Numbered from the stretch's first letter, positions 46,838 to 58,454 are shown. The stretch is 64,000 nt of DNA from Ctenosaura bakeri (GCA_948474755.1 CAOLHI010001812.1:434001-498000), one strand, 5' to 3'. Notes: generated from the letters alone by a model not told the origin. Translations and numbers: made by a program.

Positions 46838-47035
46838 TGTGGTGTAACAGTGTTAGGTGGGGGAACCTGGGAGATCCACATTTCTAGCTCTGAGCCTTGA
46901 AATTCAGTGGGTGGCGTTGAGCTGGTTACTGTCAGCCTAACTCACTCCACAAGGTTGTGAAGATAAAATTGAAAGAGAAAAACAGCCAAGTATACCACTA
47001 GTCAACGCACTGGAAGAAAGGTGAGATATGAACAT
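46838..47035 (+). mobile_element. tRNA-derived SINE (third family)
   Basis: GTGTGGTGTAACAGTGTTAG, AACCTGGGAGATCCACATTT, CAGCCTAACTCACTCCACAA and GGTTGTGAAGATAAAATTGA occur in the order of a common reptile SINE. The tail AGAAAGGTGAGATATGAACA ends just before the solo LTR at 47060. Confidence 0.65.
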
Positions 47036-47059
47036 AACTAGGAAACAAATATGTAATAC

Positions 47060-47428
47060 TGTTGCAGGCACACAGAGACAAAGAGACCACAGAGTAAGAA
47101 AAAGAGAATTTATTAACGCATGAGCTTACTGGCCAGGATTTCTCCCAAAAGTGCCAAAAAGCCCCGAAACACGGTTGCAAAGTTATTTTATAGACACAGA
47201 CCGCAAAATCATTCCCTTTAGTCCACTCCCCTTCAAATCTGCAACCCAGCATATTTTCAGTTCCTCCCTCTCAGGTTCTGTTTACATTCCAAGAAGTAAC
47301 ACTCTGACCATCTTACCCCTTGTACCCAATAACAGAAAACCTATCTTCTGCTGGAGCCACAGCACCTTGACATTTCACCCACATTTAAGCTGCTTCTAAA
47401 ATTCATCTTTCTAAGCAAAGCTGCTTCA
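47060..47428 (-). mobile_element. Short solo LTR, minus orientation (369 bp)
   Basis: The plus strand begins TGTTGCAGGC and ends GCTTCA, giving TG...CA ends on both strands. The 4-bp direct repeat ATAC flanks it at 47056-47059 and 47429-47432. On the minus strand TATAAAAT (complement at 47185-47192) precedes AATAAA (complement at 47109-47114), after which a CT-rich U5-like stretch leads to the CAACA end. It lies about 1.8 kb upstream of the TMEM158 start codon and has the same orientation as the gene. Confidence 0.78.
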
Positions 47429-47869
47429 ATACATGAAATAAACCCCACAGTACAATGAACCATGTGAAAGTAGTTCACAGACTGAGTCACAATGAATTGA
47501 AACTTGTTTCAGCGGCATTTTCTGGTCCCCATCTACTGCTGTGGTTTCTTCTGCTGCTGTTGTCACTCTTTCCCATCGATCCTTGACAAATTGTTTCAGA
47601 CAGTGTTCATCAGTAATAGTGTCATCAGGCCACCTAAGCAGGAGGACACATGTTGCTGCTACAGCACCAGCGTCCTGTCACCGCTGCTCACATGCTCAGG
47701 ATCCTCTCAGAATGAACCAGAAGGCAAGCAGACTCTTGTCAGAGAACTATTCAGGCCCAGTTGCTGGGGAAGGGGAGTAGAACCTGGGAGACCAGTGTTG
47801 TGGACAGAGGGTCTTCAGGCCTCCTATGTCTGTCTTTTCCACAGCAGAAGGGTTAAAGGGGCTCTCCAG

Positions 47870-48030
47870 GGCAGAGGCGTATCTAGGGTGGGGCAAGTAG
47901 GGTATGTGCCCTGGGCGCCAGTGCTGGAGGATGCAAAAAGCAGTGCCAGAAGCAACAGAGGAGGAAGAGGAGGAAGAAGCTGCTTTGGAGGTAAGGGTGC
48001 AACTTCCCAGCCTGCCCTAGGCACTGATTA
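47870..48030. repeat. Possible hAT-like terminus plus purine-rich stretch
   Basis: CAGAGGCGTATCTAGGGTGG and GCCCTGGGCGCC resemble the end of a common vertebrate hAT MITE. GAGGAGGAAGAGGAGGAAGA follows. No opposite terminus or TSD was found. Confidence 0.35.
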
Positions 48031-48310
48031 GATAAGCTTCTGCTCCAGGGCACCTGTCATGGTGCCTCCTTTCTTCAGTGAAGCAGTGCAAGGGAGCACA
48101 GAGGGGATTTCAGTATTCTTTTTGACTTAACTGTCTGAGGCAGGTGGTTCACACTGTCTCATGAGAGAGCCAGTCTTGGTGTCCATAAGCCTCTTCATCA
48201 AAACAAACTCTTAAACCTGCGTTTCGAGGGGCAGGGAAGGATAGAGAGACATATACTCCAAATGTAAAAATGAGGAAGGGAGGGAGGAGGGGAAAATATA
48301 ATGTAGCAGC

Positions 48311-48470
48311 ACCCTTAAGACTAAATGGCTTTTATTTTTTCATGAGCTTTCATTGATAAAGATCTACTTCAGATGCAGTACAGAGTAATAATAAATGCTC
48401 AGGTATAAAAAAAAATTGTATAGTTGCGGGAGATGGAATGTAATAGTGTTTAAAAAGATGCAAATCATGA
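48311..48470 (+). repeat. Left terminal inverted repeat of the Penelope-like element
   Basis: It contains AATAATAAATGCTCAGGTATAAA and GATGCAAATCATG, matched in reverse complement at 49752-49905 with several substitutions. It also carries the family tail (CATGAGCTTTCATTGATAAA, CTACTTCAGATGCAG). Confidence 0.75.
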
Positions 48471-49751
48471 TACTCACCCTAAATTTTCAAAGGTGGTACA
48501 AGTCTTTCAGATCTTGGTCAGTTAGTACTAATGTATGAAAGCTTACCAAAAGTCCATTTCCTTGGCTTCAAAGCCTTCTCTGAGAAAATTCCTTTTGTTA
48601 CAGTAGTGGTGATTATTGTATTAATATATATAGTGTGCCATGAAGCCATGGTTTTTGTTCCTACTTCAGTTAATGGATTAATTCAACTGTTTCTCTTTGT
48701 AGTCTTCTTTTGTAATTTCCTTGTTCTAAGACAGCAACCTTTAAATCCCATACTGTATGTCCAGGAAGGCTGAAATATTCCACAACAGGTTTTTGGATAT
48801 TGCCATTTTTAATGTAATATTTGTGTCCACTTATCTTCTTATACTGAGACAGTTTTGTTTGTCCAATGTAGAGCGTAGAGGGGCATTGGTGTTATAGGAT
48901 GGCATATATCACATTGGAGGAAAAGCAAGTAAATGTATTTCTGATGTTGTGGGTAATTTATCAGCCCCTGTAATATTGCTCCCAGAGTAGATGTGGGTCT
49001 TGTTCTTGTATTAACATCCATGTTAGGAATTCTGTTGCAAGCAAGGAACTGTTTAATATTTGGAGGCTGTCTGTAGGCCAATAAAGACCTGCTTCCCAGC
49101 TCATGAGAGGGCTGTGTTATTCTCCAGAATTGGTTGTAGCCCACTGATGATGTGTCCAGCTGAATGGTCTCAGCTGGACACAGTAGGTGACCACTAGGTG
49201 TGTTCTGTCATTTTGTGGTTTTGACTCGCTCTGTAGTAGATTGTTCCTGGGTACTAACCTTGTCTTGTTAATTTGTTTCTTCAGCTCCTTAAGTGGATAT
49301 TGTTGCCTGAGAAATGCCTATTGTAAATCCAAGAATTTTGAGTCTCTGTCTTAAGGGGCTGAGTAGATGTGATTGTATTAGAGGACTTGGCTGTAAACAA
49401 CAGATTTTATAGTGTATTCTGGGTGGAAAATGGAGGCATGTAAGTATATGTGGTAATCTCTGGGTTTTTGATAGACTGTGGTGCCTAGAAGTCCATTGTG
49501 GAGTTGCACAGTTGTGTCAAGAAAGTGAATTTGTTGTGTGGATTGTTACAGGCTCAGGCTGATGATAGGGTGGAAGTTATTGAAATCCTGGTGATTCCTT
49601 TCTGTGTGTCCAGTTAACAAAAATGTCACCAGGGAATTGCAGGTAGAGGCGAGGTTTCTGGGTACATGTGCTGATGAAGCATTGTTTCAGGTCAGCCATA
49701 CAATGCCATACAGGTGCCTAAAGCAGTGTCACTGACCATTTCGAGCCAGAG

Positions 49752-49905
49752 CCGTGATTTGCATTCTTCTGAATACTATTATATTCTATCCCAGTCCCAC
49801 AAATGTTTAAATATACTTTATACCTGAGCATTTATTATCATTCTGTACTGTGCCTGAAGGTTGATGTGCATGAAAGTTCATGCAAAAATTTAAAAAACAG
49901 TCTTA
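49752..49905 (-). repeat. Right terminal inverted repeat of the Penelope-like element
   Basis: The reverse complement reads TTTTTAAGACTG, GCATGAACTTTCATG, ATAATAAATGCTCAGGTATAAA and AATGCAAATCACG, aligning with 48311-48470 over its whole length. Confidence 0.75.
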
Positions 49906-50342
49906 AAAATACTTTTACAGCCCTCCCCCCGCAGTTCTCCTCCCTTCCTCCTTTCTATGCTGCAAGGGACTAACATAGTTACTTCTTTTAAAATATGCCA
50001 AATGTTTTTTTTAAAATAATTAATTTACTTACAAAGTTTAGCCATCATGGCTAATAACAATTGAGTCCACCATGAATTTAATATAACCTATTAAGAATTT
50101 CTTGTGCTGGGGCCATCCAAACATCCTTTGGCAAATAATTCTATAAATCAATTGTCCACTACTTTAAAAAAAAAAAAAAGCTGTCTTCTTTATTTGTACT
50201 GACAACCAAAATCAATGGATGACTCCAAATTGTGTTGGAGGAATGAACAATGCGATATTCCTAAAACTGTGGCCCTCTGGACATGGACAGACTACAGATC
50301 TCATTGTTTAATGTTGCAGGGGTGATTGGAGTCCCAGGGTAC

Positions 50343-50487
50343 TGTTTATTGTTGTGTGCCTTTGAGTCATTTCTGATTTATGGTGGCCCTAAGGTGACCC
50401 TATTATGGGATTTTCACAGCAAGTTTTGAACACTGATCTCCCAAAGTTCTTGTCAAACACTCAAACCACTATGCAATGCTGGATCTT
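50343..50487 (-). mobile_element. tRNA-derived (Sauria-type) SINE with internal deletion
   Basis: TTGTTGTGTGCCTTTGAGTC, GATTTATGGTGGCCCTAAGG and the ATGCAATGCTGGATC end match the family. The middle part is missing. Confidence 0.72.
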
Positions 50488-50934
50488 CCAGGCTACTGTA
50501 GATGTGTTTATTCTCTACTACTTCTAGAAGGAGAAGCTGTTTGAACTGCACATGTGATCTTGCAGCTGTGTTCTCCACTTTAAAAACAATCCACTTCTTT
50601 AGATACTCTGTATCCTCCACAAGTGATAGTTCTAGCAGGCATATTGATGTAGCAGAGGCAGGGAAGAAAACTGTAGTCAGAACCTCTGCCTGATGGTTCC
50701 CATCTCCATTTTAGGCAAATTACATATTCATAAATGATTCAGCTTTGAAGCTTTAGAGCTAAGGAACAGTGAATCCTGACATAAGTCATTTCAACATGAA
50801 ACTGATTGCAAGAATTATAAAAAGTGGCATTAAATTGATAGATTTATATCATTAACAAAGGAGTGTCATCATTTTTGTGCTCTTTTGGACTCATTACTTT
50901 ACAGTGGAAGAATTACTCATACTTTCATGCGAAG

Positions 50935-51195
50935 AGATTTTGTAACATCTTTGACGCTAACTGAGAGAAAGTTGGTAGTGTAAGCTTTTGTAGACTTAAA
51001 TCTACTTCATCAGATACATTAAGTGCCTAGGAATAGACCTTTATAGCTATGGATGTGCAGGTTCTGTATGTGAATAGCAAACTTGTGGGTATGGTGATGA
51101 GATAAGAAGTTCAGTTTTAACTTGGGGGACAAAGGCAAGGTGAGTAGATAATGTAATGTAGTGTGATGCTGGCTGTGAACCAGTACTGGCCATGA
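50935..51195 (-). mobile_element. Penelope-like element, terminal fragment
   Basis: GTGTAAGCTTTTGTAGACTT, CTACTTCATCAGATACATTA, GTGCCTAGGAATAGACCTTT and TAGTGTGATGCTGGCTGTGA match 35835-36070 in the same order and orientation. The coding core is absent (5' truncation). Confidence 0.7.
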
Positions 51196-51282
51196 TTTTG
51201 TTAATTAAAATGTTTAATTTATGTAAAGAAAAGGTGTAACAAGCATAACATCAGCAGTAAGAATACAATTCCTCAAACAGAA

Positions 51283-51447
51283 CATTTGTTGTGTGCCTTC
51301 AAGTCATTTCCAACTTGGTTTTCTTGACAAGCTTTGTTCAGATGAGATGTTATGTGACCAAGTGAGTGTCTATGGCTGAGCATGGATTCAAACGCTGGTC
51401 TCCTACTGTCCTAGTCCAACACTCAAGCCACTATCCTGCACTGGCAC
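51283..51447 (-). mobile_element. tRNA-derived (Sauria-type) SINE with internal deletion
   Basis: TTTGTTGTGTGCCTTCAAGT, GGCTGAGCATGGATTCAAAC and CACTATCCTGCACTGGC are the complement of the family. It lies about 100 bp from the CR1 3' end. Confidence 0.75.
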
Positions 51448-51546
51448 AGTGGCTCCATCAGATAGAGAAACTAGTCAAAGTTATGGGCTGTTGATAACTC
51501 TTGGTGAGAAATGATGAGAATTACAGCTCAGCCACATCTGGAGAGT

Positions 51547-53230
51547 TCATAGAATCATAGAGTTGGAAGAGACCACAGGGGCCATCCAGTCCAATCTGCT
51601 ATGCAAGAACGCACATCAAAGCACTCCCAACAGATGGCCATCCAGCCTCTGTTTAAAAACCTCCAAAGAAGGAGACTCCACCATACTCTGAGGCAGCATA
51701 TTCCACTGTCAGACAACTCTGACCATCAGGAAGTTCTTCCTGAGGTTCAGGTGGAATCTTTTCCTGCAGCTTGAATCCATTGCTCCTTGTCCTAGTCTCT
51801 GGAGCAGTGGAAAACAAGCCCACTCTCTCCTTGACATGACATCCCTGCAAATATTTGGCATGGCTATCATGTCTCTTCTTAACCTTCTCTTCTGCAGACT
51901 AAACATACCCACCTCTTTAAGCCACTCCTCATAGGGCATGGTTTCCAGACCATTCACCATTTTGGTCACCGTCCTCTGGACATGCTCCAGCTTGTTGATA
52001 TCCTTCTTGAACTGAGGTGCCCAGAAGTGGACACAGTATTCCAAATGACGTCTAACCAAAGCAGAATAGAGTGGTACTATTACCTCCCTTGATCTAGACA
52101 CCATATTTCTATTGATGCAACCAAGAATTGTGTTGGTTTTCTTGGCTGCCCACATCACATTGCTGACTCATGTTCAGCTTATGATCTACCAAGACTCTTA
52201 GTTCCCTTTCACACGTACTGTTATCCAGCCACGTGTCCCCCATCCTATATTTGTGCATTCCATTTTTTTTGCCTAAATGCAGGATCTTACATTTGTCTCT
52301 GTTCAAATTCATTTTGTTAGATTTGGCCCAGCTCTCCAATCTGTGAAGGTCATTTTGAATTTTGATCCTGTCCTCTGGTATATTAGCAACCCCTCTCAAT
52401 TTGGTGTCATCTGCAAATTTGATCAGCATACCCTCTACGCCTTCATCCAAATCATTGATGAAGATGTTGAATAGCACTGGGCCCAGGACAGAAACTTGTG
52501 GCACTCCACTAGTCACTTCTCTCCAGGATGAAAAGCGGCCATTGGTGAGCACCCTTTGAGTTCGGTCAGTCAACCAATTACAAATCCACCTAACAGTAGC
52601 CCCGTCTAGCCTACATTTTACTAGCTTCTTTGCAAGAATGTCATGGGGAACTTCGTCAAAGGCCTTACTGAAATCAAAATATGCCATGTCCACAGCATTC
52701 TCTTTATCTGTCAAGCTTGTAACTCTATCATAAAAAGAGATAAGATTAGTCTGGCATGACTTATTTTTTAGAAATCCATTTTGACTTTTAGTGATTACGG
52801 CATTGCTTTCTAAGTAACTACCAACTGACTGTTTAATGATCTGCTCTATGATCTTTCCTGGTATTGATGTCAGGCTGAGCAGGCAATAATTATTTCAGTC
52901 CTCTTTTTTCCCCCTTCTTGAAGATAGGGACAACATTTACCCTCCTCCAGTCTGCTGGGACTTCTCTTGTTCTCCAAGAGTTCTCAAAGATTATTGCAAG
53001 TGGTTCTGAAATTACTTCTGCCAGTTCTTTTAATATCCTTGAATGTAATTCATCTGGCCCTAGAGACTTGAATTCATCTAGTTTAGCCAGGTATTCCTGT
53101 ACTACTTCTCTACCTATTCTGTGCTGCATTTCCCCCTCTTCCTCACGTGCTCCGCACCCCCCAGGTTGGGTACTTCTATCTTTTTGGGAGAAAACTGAGA
53201 TTGGGGTGGGAGTTGTAAAGTCTTCTAGAT
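51547..53230 (-). mobile_element. CR1-type LINE, 5'-truncated, with decayed reverse transcriptase
   Basis: On the minus strand, translated pieces cover a non-LTR reverse transcriptase: RT upstream part with VVPIFKKGEKR (about 52900), palm motif YFDFSKAFDEVPH (about 52670), SGVPQVSVLGPVLF (about 52530), the catalytic FADDTKL (about 52410), and the C-terminal region with LYSALVRRHLEYCVHFWAP (about 52060). The 3' end has the CR1 signature ATAGAATCATAGAGTTGGAAG (complement side at 51549). Stops lie near 52740-52880 and a frameshift near 52110-52160, so it is not functional. The N-terminal region and endonuclease are missing because of 5' truncation. Confidence 0.9.
52109..52714 (-). pseudogene. 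CR1 reverse transcriptase palm fragment
   Basis: This is the longest open piece of the CR1 RT (201 codons). It holds DFSKAFD (motif A), SGVPQVSVLGP (motif B; the usual Gly after Gln is Val) and FADD (motif C). The downstream thumb/C-terminal part continues in another frame (51709-52158), with the break near 52110-52160. Role in an active element: copying LINE RNA at a nicked target. It is inactive here. Confidence 0.85.
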
Positions 53231-53734
53231 GTTGTGGACCTTCAACTCTCTGCATTCCCCGTTACTGACAATAGTAGCTAGGGCTGCTGGGAGTTGCAGT
53301 TCAGTACCATCTGAAGGACTCCTGGAACTTCTCTGCTATAAAATTCATTTACAAGTCTACAAGCTGAGCATAAAGTGTGGGTTCACAGTGTTAACATTCC
53401 CTACAGGCTCCTGTTCCCCATCAGATTTTTAGAGCAACCCATAGCACAATAGGATTTCCTGCAAAGATCAAGTCAGCCTTCTCTTCTGAGTCTTCTCAAA
53501 AATATCACTTGCAGATTTTTCCCAAACATATATCTTAACAATCTCATTCCTGGAGAGAAAAGACAGAAAGATACATTCTTGTCTGGCCTTTTCCCTCATC
53601 TTCACAAAAGATTGTCTCCTAAAAGGAAGAGAAAAAGAGGAAAGTTATCTTGCCACTATTTTATTGAGTAAAATGGTTTTGCAAGTTTGTCTGCTTCCAG
53701 GGATCTTATGTTGTTGAGACCAGATTCTAGTTTC

Positions 53735-53805
53735 ACAGCCATAGATTGGAAAACACCTTATGAGGTCATTTAGATCAAACACCCCCTCCCCAATTTATAA
53801 CACAG
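53735..53805 (+). repeat. Short CR1-like 3' end fragment
   Basis: CATAGATTGGAAAACACCTTATGAGGTCATTTAGATC resembles the conserved CR1 3' terminus, in diverged form. Confidence 0.4.
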
Positions 53806-54318
53806 GGGAAGAGAATGGTCAGAGAAATACATAAGATGAGAGTACACAGTGTAGAAAGCTAACATTTACGTCCTAATTTCAAATGATTGACCAAATCTTG
53901 ATCTAGAGGACTTTAATAGGATTATATTGCCATAAATTTGCATTATATTAAAAAACTCATGTTTATTCAATTATAATGAATGTATAAATGACTTGTGACA
54001 TTGAAAATAACACCTTGAAGCAAGTGATTCTCCATCCCTCTGCTTTCCCTGAGGACCGATTCAACTTCACTGGTCCAAATCTGTATATCTTTCCCAGTGC
54101 TCATCTCAGATTTGTACTAGATAGTATTTACTGCTTTTTCCAGTTTGCTGGATTTTATTTGCCAAGTGACATGCTTTTTGTGAATTACATACAATAGCTA
54201 AGCTAGAATGCCATTGCCAGCTACCATGAAGCCAAAGGTATGCAGGTTTAAGAATGGCAGTTATTCCTAAATTTAGTGAAGCTGTTGCTGTAGCTGTTAT
54301 GAAATTTATTTTCACTTT

Positions 54319-54339
54319 TTTTTTTTTTTTTTTTTTCTA
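54319..54339. repeat. Poly(T) run
   Basis: A run of about 21 T in the middle of unique AT-rich sequence. Confidence 0.8.
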
Positions 54340-55059
54340 TTTTTGGCTTATAATGTCAACTTGTTCCTTTGCCTGCTACAGAACTTTATAAGATCTGCAT
54401 TATTGATCTCAGGCAGTAGATTTTAAAGGTTATTTGACTGAGTTTGTATGTTTGTACTGATCTAGTAGATGTAAAATAAGGTAATGATTCTGAATATATT
54501 TATCTGGGAGTGAATCTCAGTGAGCTGAGGAGGCCTTACATGGTAGAAGACATGTATCAAGGACTGCACTGTAAATAAATCTCTCTATACCAAGTCAGAT
54601 GGAATTTTTGAACAGAAGAGAGCAAGTGGACCTGCGCCTGGAAACATTTGACATCCAATTAAGGAACTGCTGCACCTGTTCAAGGATACTCTTAATTGAA
54701 AAATCACACTTATTTCAAGCCATTATGCCAAAATCCCAAGGCGATGCTTATTTTCACAGCTCATGCTGTTCTGGCATGAAATGTGCATTGCCTGGTCTTG
54801 TATCTGTCACATCTCACTGGAGGGGAAAAGGGAACTTGTAGTTAGTTGCATGCCTATTTGCTCAAGGCAGGTAACAGATTCTCCCAGTGGACAGATCTGT
54901 TCTTCAGGCAGAGCAATGACACACAGGTGCCAGAAAACAAGCTGGGTACTGTTGGCTGGTTCTGTATTCTTATCTTCACAGATGCAACATATATTAATGA
55001 AATTTGGCACCACATAGTTTGAAAATGGGATCTGACTCATGATTAAACAATCATGAGAA

Positions 55060-55435
55060 CTGTGGGCTAGACAGCGTTACAGTTAGGTGGATCCATAATT
55101 GGTTGACAGATCGATCCCACAGAGTGCTTACCAATGACTGCTCTTCATCCTGGAGAGACATGAAAATAGGGTGCCTCAAGGTTCAGTCCTGGGCCAGGTG
55201 TTAACATCTTTATAAATGATTTAGATGATGGAACAGAAGGTATGCTTTTCAAATCTGCAGATGACATCAAATTGGGTGGGAGGGAGTAGCAAATACCCCA
55301 GAGGACAGCAACAGAATTCAAAATGACCTTAACGGATTGAAGAGCTGGGTTAAAAAATAACAAAATGAATTTCAACAGGGATATAGGTAAAGTACTATGT
55401 TTAGGCAGGAAAAAATGAAATGCATAGATATAGGA
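55060..55435 (+). mobile_element. CR1 LINE fragment (reverse transcriptase part)
   Basis: Pieces of translation (NWLTDRSHRVLTNDC, ADDIKLGG-like, NTPEDSNRIQNDLNGLKSW) align with 52200-52600 of the other CR1, in the opposite orientation. Several stops and frame changes are present. Confidence 0.78.
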
Positions 55436-55540
55436 TGGGTGACTCCTGGCTGTGTTCTGTTTTAATTCATATTAGAACAAAATCCAAAGTGCACAAAATA
55501 TATCATACAAGCATACAAAGTTCCACTAGCTTCTTCATCA

Positions 55541-55835
55541 GATAAAAGATAATTAAAAATAACACAGGAGAAGAAAAGTGATGTCAGAGCTGCAGGCCTA
55601 CATTTTGTATCAAATGTTGTTTTTTTGTAACTCAGTTGGGTTAGAGGAATCTTGGTGCAGGCAGAGGCCACTTGCTGTCTTAGCCGTGTCTCAGTCCCCA
55701 CATGGCCAAGAAGGGAGTGACTGCCTGTGTTGCAATTCCTCCAAACCAACAGAAACAACATCTGATGCAAAATGTAGGCCTCTGACTCTAGCATCATCAC
55801 TTTTCTTCTCCTTTATGATTTTTAAACATCTTTAA
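55541..55835. repeat. Long foldback (hairpin) element, about 295 bp
   Basis: The left arm AGGAGAAGAAAAGTGATG, GGCCTACATTTTGTATCA, AATGTTGTTT is the reverse complement of the right arm near 55740-55825. Weaker pairing continues inward (TTAGAGGAAT, CAGGCAG) to a centre near 55690. Mismatches and small indels suggest an old insertion. No clear TSD was found. Confidence 0.65.
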
Positions 55836-55839
55836 AAGG

Positions 55840-58010
55840 GTGAAGGCAGATTACTTTTCCTATCCACTATCATTCAAACAGCCTTAAATATGAAGACACT
55901 TATAAGCACTATACTTAGAAGTACCCTGCGTACATCCAGTATATCTTACTCCCAAGTAAGAGTGCTGGGATAGATTGCAGGCAGCCTTTATTATTCCTAG
56001 GAAGGCCCAACAACAATAGCTGTCTATTTTTTAGTGCTTGATCATATAGTACACTTGCAATTACAGAGGAGGCTTGATGGTCTAATTTTACCAGGTCCTT
56101 TCAGAGGAATTTCAGCCCACTCCCTAATCTAGTCTTAAGGGAGCTTGAGCCCTCTTTCCACCCCCTCCAGTTCTAGAGTCCATGAAGAAAGGGAGAGATA
56201 CCGTAGTTAAAACAAAAGAGATGAAGAGACCTGTAGAGAAATCTCTATGGTGCAGAGAGAAAAGGAAGGTTAACTGTCAGTAAGTTGAAAAACAGATTTA
56301 CAGACAGATACACACATGCCTACCTTTTCTGTGGCTAATATAGTGACATATCTTTCTTTAGCACACCCCTCCCAAGAAACCTGTAGACATGATAGTCCAA
56401 GAATGTGTGTTCCTTCCTGCAAAGTAAATTACTAGTTCTATGGTAGCATACAGACACCCTACCACTACACATGATGCCAGCAAATTTGCCCACAGCACCA
56501 GAGAAACATTGCTCGAATGTCAACAAAATGGTTCTGTTTTGTGATTTCATACTATTGCTGAGGCAGCCAAAGCTAATAACATGTATTCTCTCCAGTCTTC
56601 ATCTATCTGATGAAGCTGAGTGGAGGCCAGCAGGATTTCTACAATATGTACAGAGAACGCTAGAAGGAGTTCTGTATTCTGAGGCATCTCACCCATTGTT
56701 TATTGATAAACCTAGCTTTCTCCTTCATTGAATGTACATTCAAAAGAGAGCTGGAGCTAATTAATGCTCCCTGAGGAATGTGCTATCTGCATTCATATTT
56801 TACATTTTTAGGTGTTCTCAGGATATCCTATCTCAACTCCCCTCAGAGCAGGGTTTCTCAATAGTACCGTCAGTGCTTTTGGATGTGCATGATAATGATA
56901 AACTAGCCAAACAGACATTTGCTTTGAGAATACAGTAAAGTGTTCAAAAAATTGGCTCTGCAGCTCAAAGAACAAAGTTTTGAGTATAAATCAAGCTTTG
57001 AATAGGAGCCAAATTAGAAACACAAGGCATGGGTTCTGAAGAAATGTCCAATTTCTAATTAAACAAATTTCCCCCCCTGAAGGCTGCAATCAAAGAATTA
57101 TTTCTTTTGACATTATTAGAGCTAACGGGATGAATGAAGTTCCCTTGACATCACCAAATAATATCAGTACATAAGATACATTAATATTTTGCAGGTTGGC
57201 CTGGGATTTAATAGAACTTTCAGAAGTGCTCATTGTAAGATGCTAACCAAGAAAGTATTAGGCATTGCAAACCAAAGCCATTAACTAGCATTTTCAGTGT
57301 TTGCTTCCTGTAGGCTTCCTTTAAGTGCTTGTGACAATTTTTCTGGATGGAAAAGCAATGAACTGATGACTAAAGCACTAATTATTTCTAGGATGTCAGA
57401 AGCATTAAATTTCAGAACACTAGAACATAGAGTATGTTCAAGGACTGACATGATTCTGCCAGTAAGGCTATGCTTCTTAGAATATCTTTCCCATATGGCT
57501 TATTTGCAAGCCAGATTTACCATCCAGATCCCATATTTGACAAATGTGAAACACACCATCTTCTGATAGCCTCGGCAGCATAAGGATTGATCTTGCACAA
57601 TTGATTCTCAAGTGTGGGCATGGTCAAAAAAATGCTTGAAAAGAAAAGAAAAGTTTTTATCCAAAACTTTTTTTAAAGTTGCAAACAGTAACATAGTTAT
57701 AGACATCAGTCTAAATCTGAGGTTAGAATCAATTAAAGCTGACCACTAAAAAAAAAAATCATTAATGTAGCCGAGGACTAATAAGTCCTAATCATTCAGT
57801 TGTTCTGCTCTAATTGTGACTAACATTGAATGCAGTCTGCAAAACTCCCTTGTTGATCTTGTTGATAACACCTATAAATCTGGACTGGCATAGCCAAAGA
57901 TGAGGGATGATGGGAGTTGCCATCCCACATCATTTAGAGAGCAACGTGTTTCCTTATCTTGATTTTTTAGATGAATCTAGTAATGAGGTCACTACTCACT
58001 ACTGTATTTT
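55840..58010. other. Unique AT-rich intergenic DNA
   Basis: No element or gene was recognised. 56860-57320 is free of recognisable repeats and has several TAATTA/CTAATT words, a composition often seen in conserved noncoding DNA. Confidence 0.45.
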
Positions 58011-58016
58011 GGAATA

Positions 58017-58449
58017 CAGTTCTCCCCCTACATTTGCAGGTTTGATTATTTGCAATATGGTTGCCTCTCCCTCCTCCTGTCCACCAGCAGCCAGGGCAAG
58101 AGAGTGAAAGGGAGGAGTGACCCTTCTCTCCCTTGCTCTCCCACACCACTGCCTGTGGGATCGTGTGAGTGGAGAGCAAGAGAGTGAAGGGGACTAAAGA
58201 TCTTTCTCTCTCTCTCTCTCCTGCGCTGCTCTCTGCGTGATCACAAGGGTGGGGACAAGAAAGTGCAGAGAAAGGAAGATCTTTGGGCGGCAAGGGAAAA
58301 GATCTTCTCCCCTCCTGCATTCTCCCGCCCACTACCCACGTGAGCATGCCTGCAGTGGCGCAGGAGAGTGCAGGGGATGTTATTCGTGGTTATTTGACTT
58401 TCACGGGGGTTCTGTATCCCTAACCCCCACAAATGTGGAAGGCCTACTG
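58017..58449. mobile_element. Tigger/mariner-type MITE with GC-rich interior (433 bp)
   Basis: The left end CAGTTCTCCCCCTACATTTG and right end CACAAATGTGGAAGGCCTACTG are inverted, with TA at 58015-58016 and 58450-58451. The interior (about 58065-58370) is a purine/pyrimidine-rich, partly repetitive block with GCAAGAGAGTGAA units and a (TC)n run at 58201-58220. That block is absent from the relative at 5268. Confidence 0.78.
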
Positions 58450-58454
58450 TAATT

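Larger units (their letters stand above)
48300..49910 (-). mobile_element. Penelope-like element remnant flanked by inverted terminal repeats
   Basis: The core (about 48510-49735, minus strand) contains the C-terminal part of the RT: GTTVYQKPRDYHIYLHASIF (about 49430-49490) followed by a KSVVYSQ stretch (about 49390-49410). It also has AYRQPPNIKQFLACNRIPNM (about 49010-49070), the PLE linker before the GIY-YIG domain. The catalytic Asp-Asp region near 49615-49640 reads FPGDIF, so one Asp is lost. Flanks 48311-48470 and 49752-49905 are inverted copies of one another. The whole is decayed. Confidence 0.75.
53240..55050. other. Intergenic DNA between two CR1 fragments
   Basis: A trace of the second hairpin MITE family lies at 53225-53340 (TGCTGGGAGTTGCAGTTCAG). 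The rest is unique AT-rich DNA without coding features. Confidence 0.45.
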
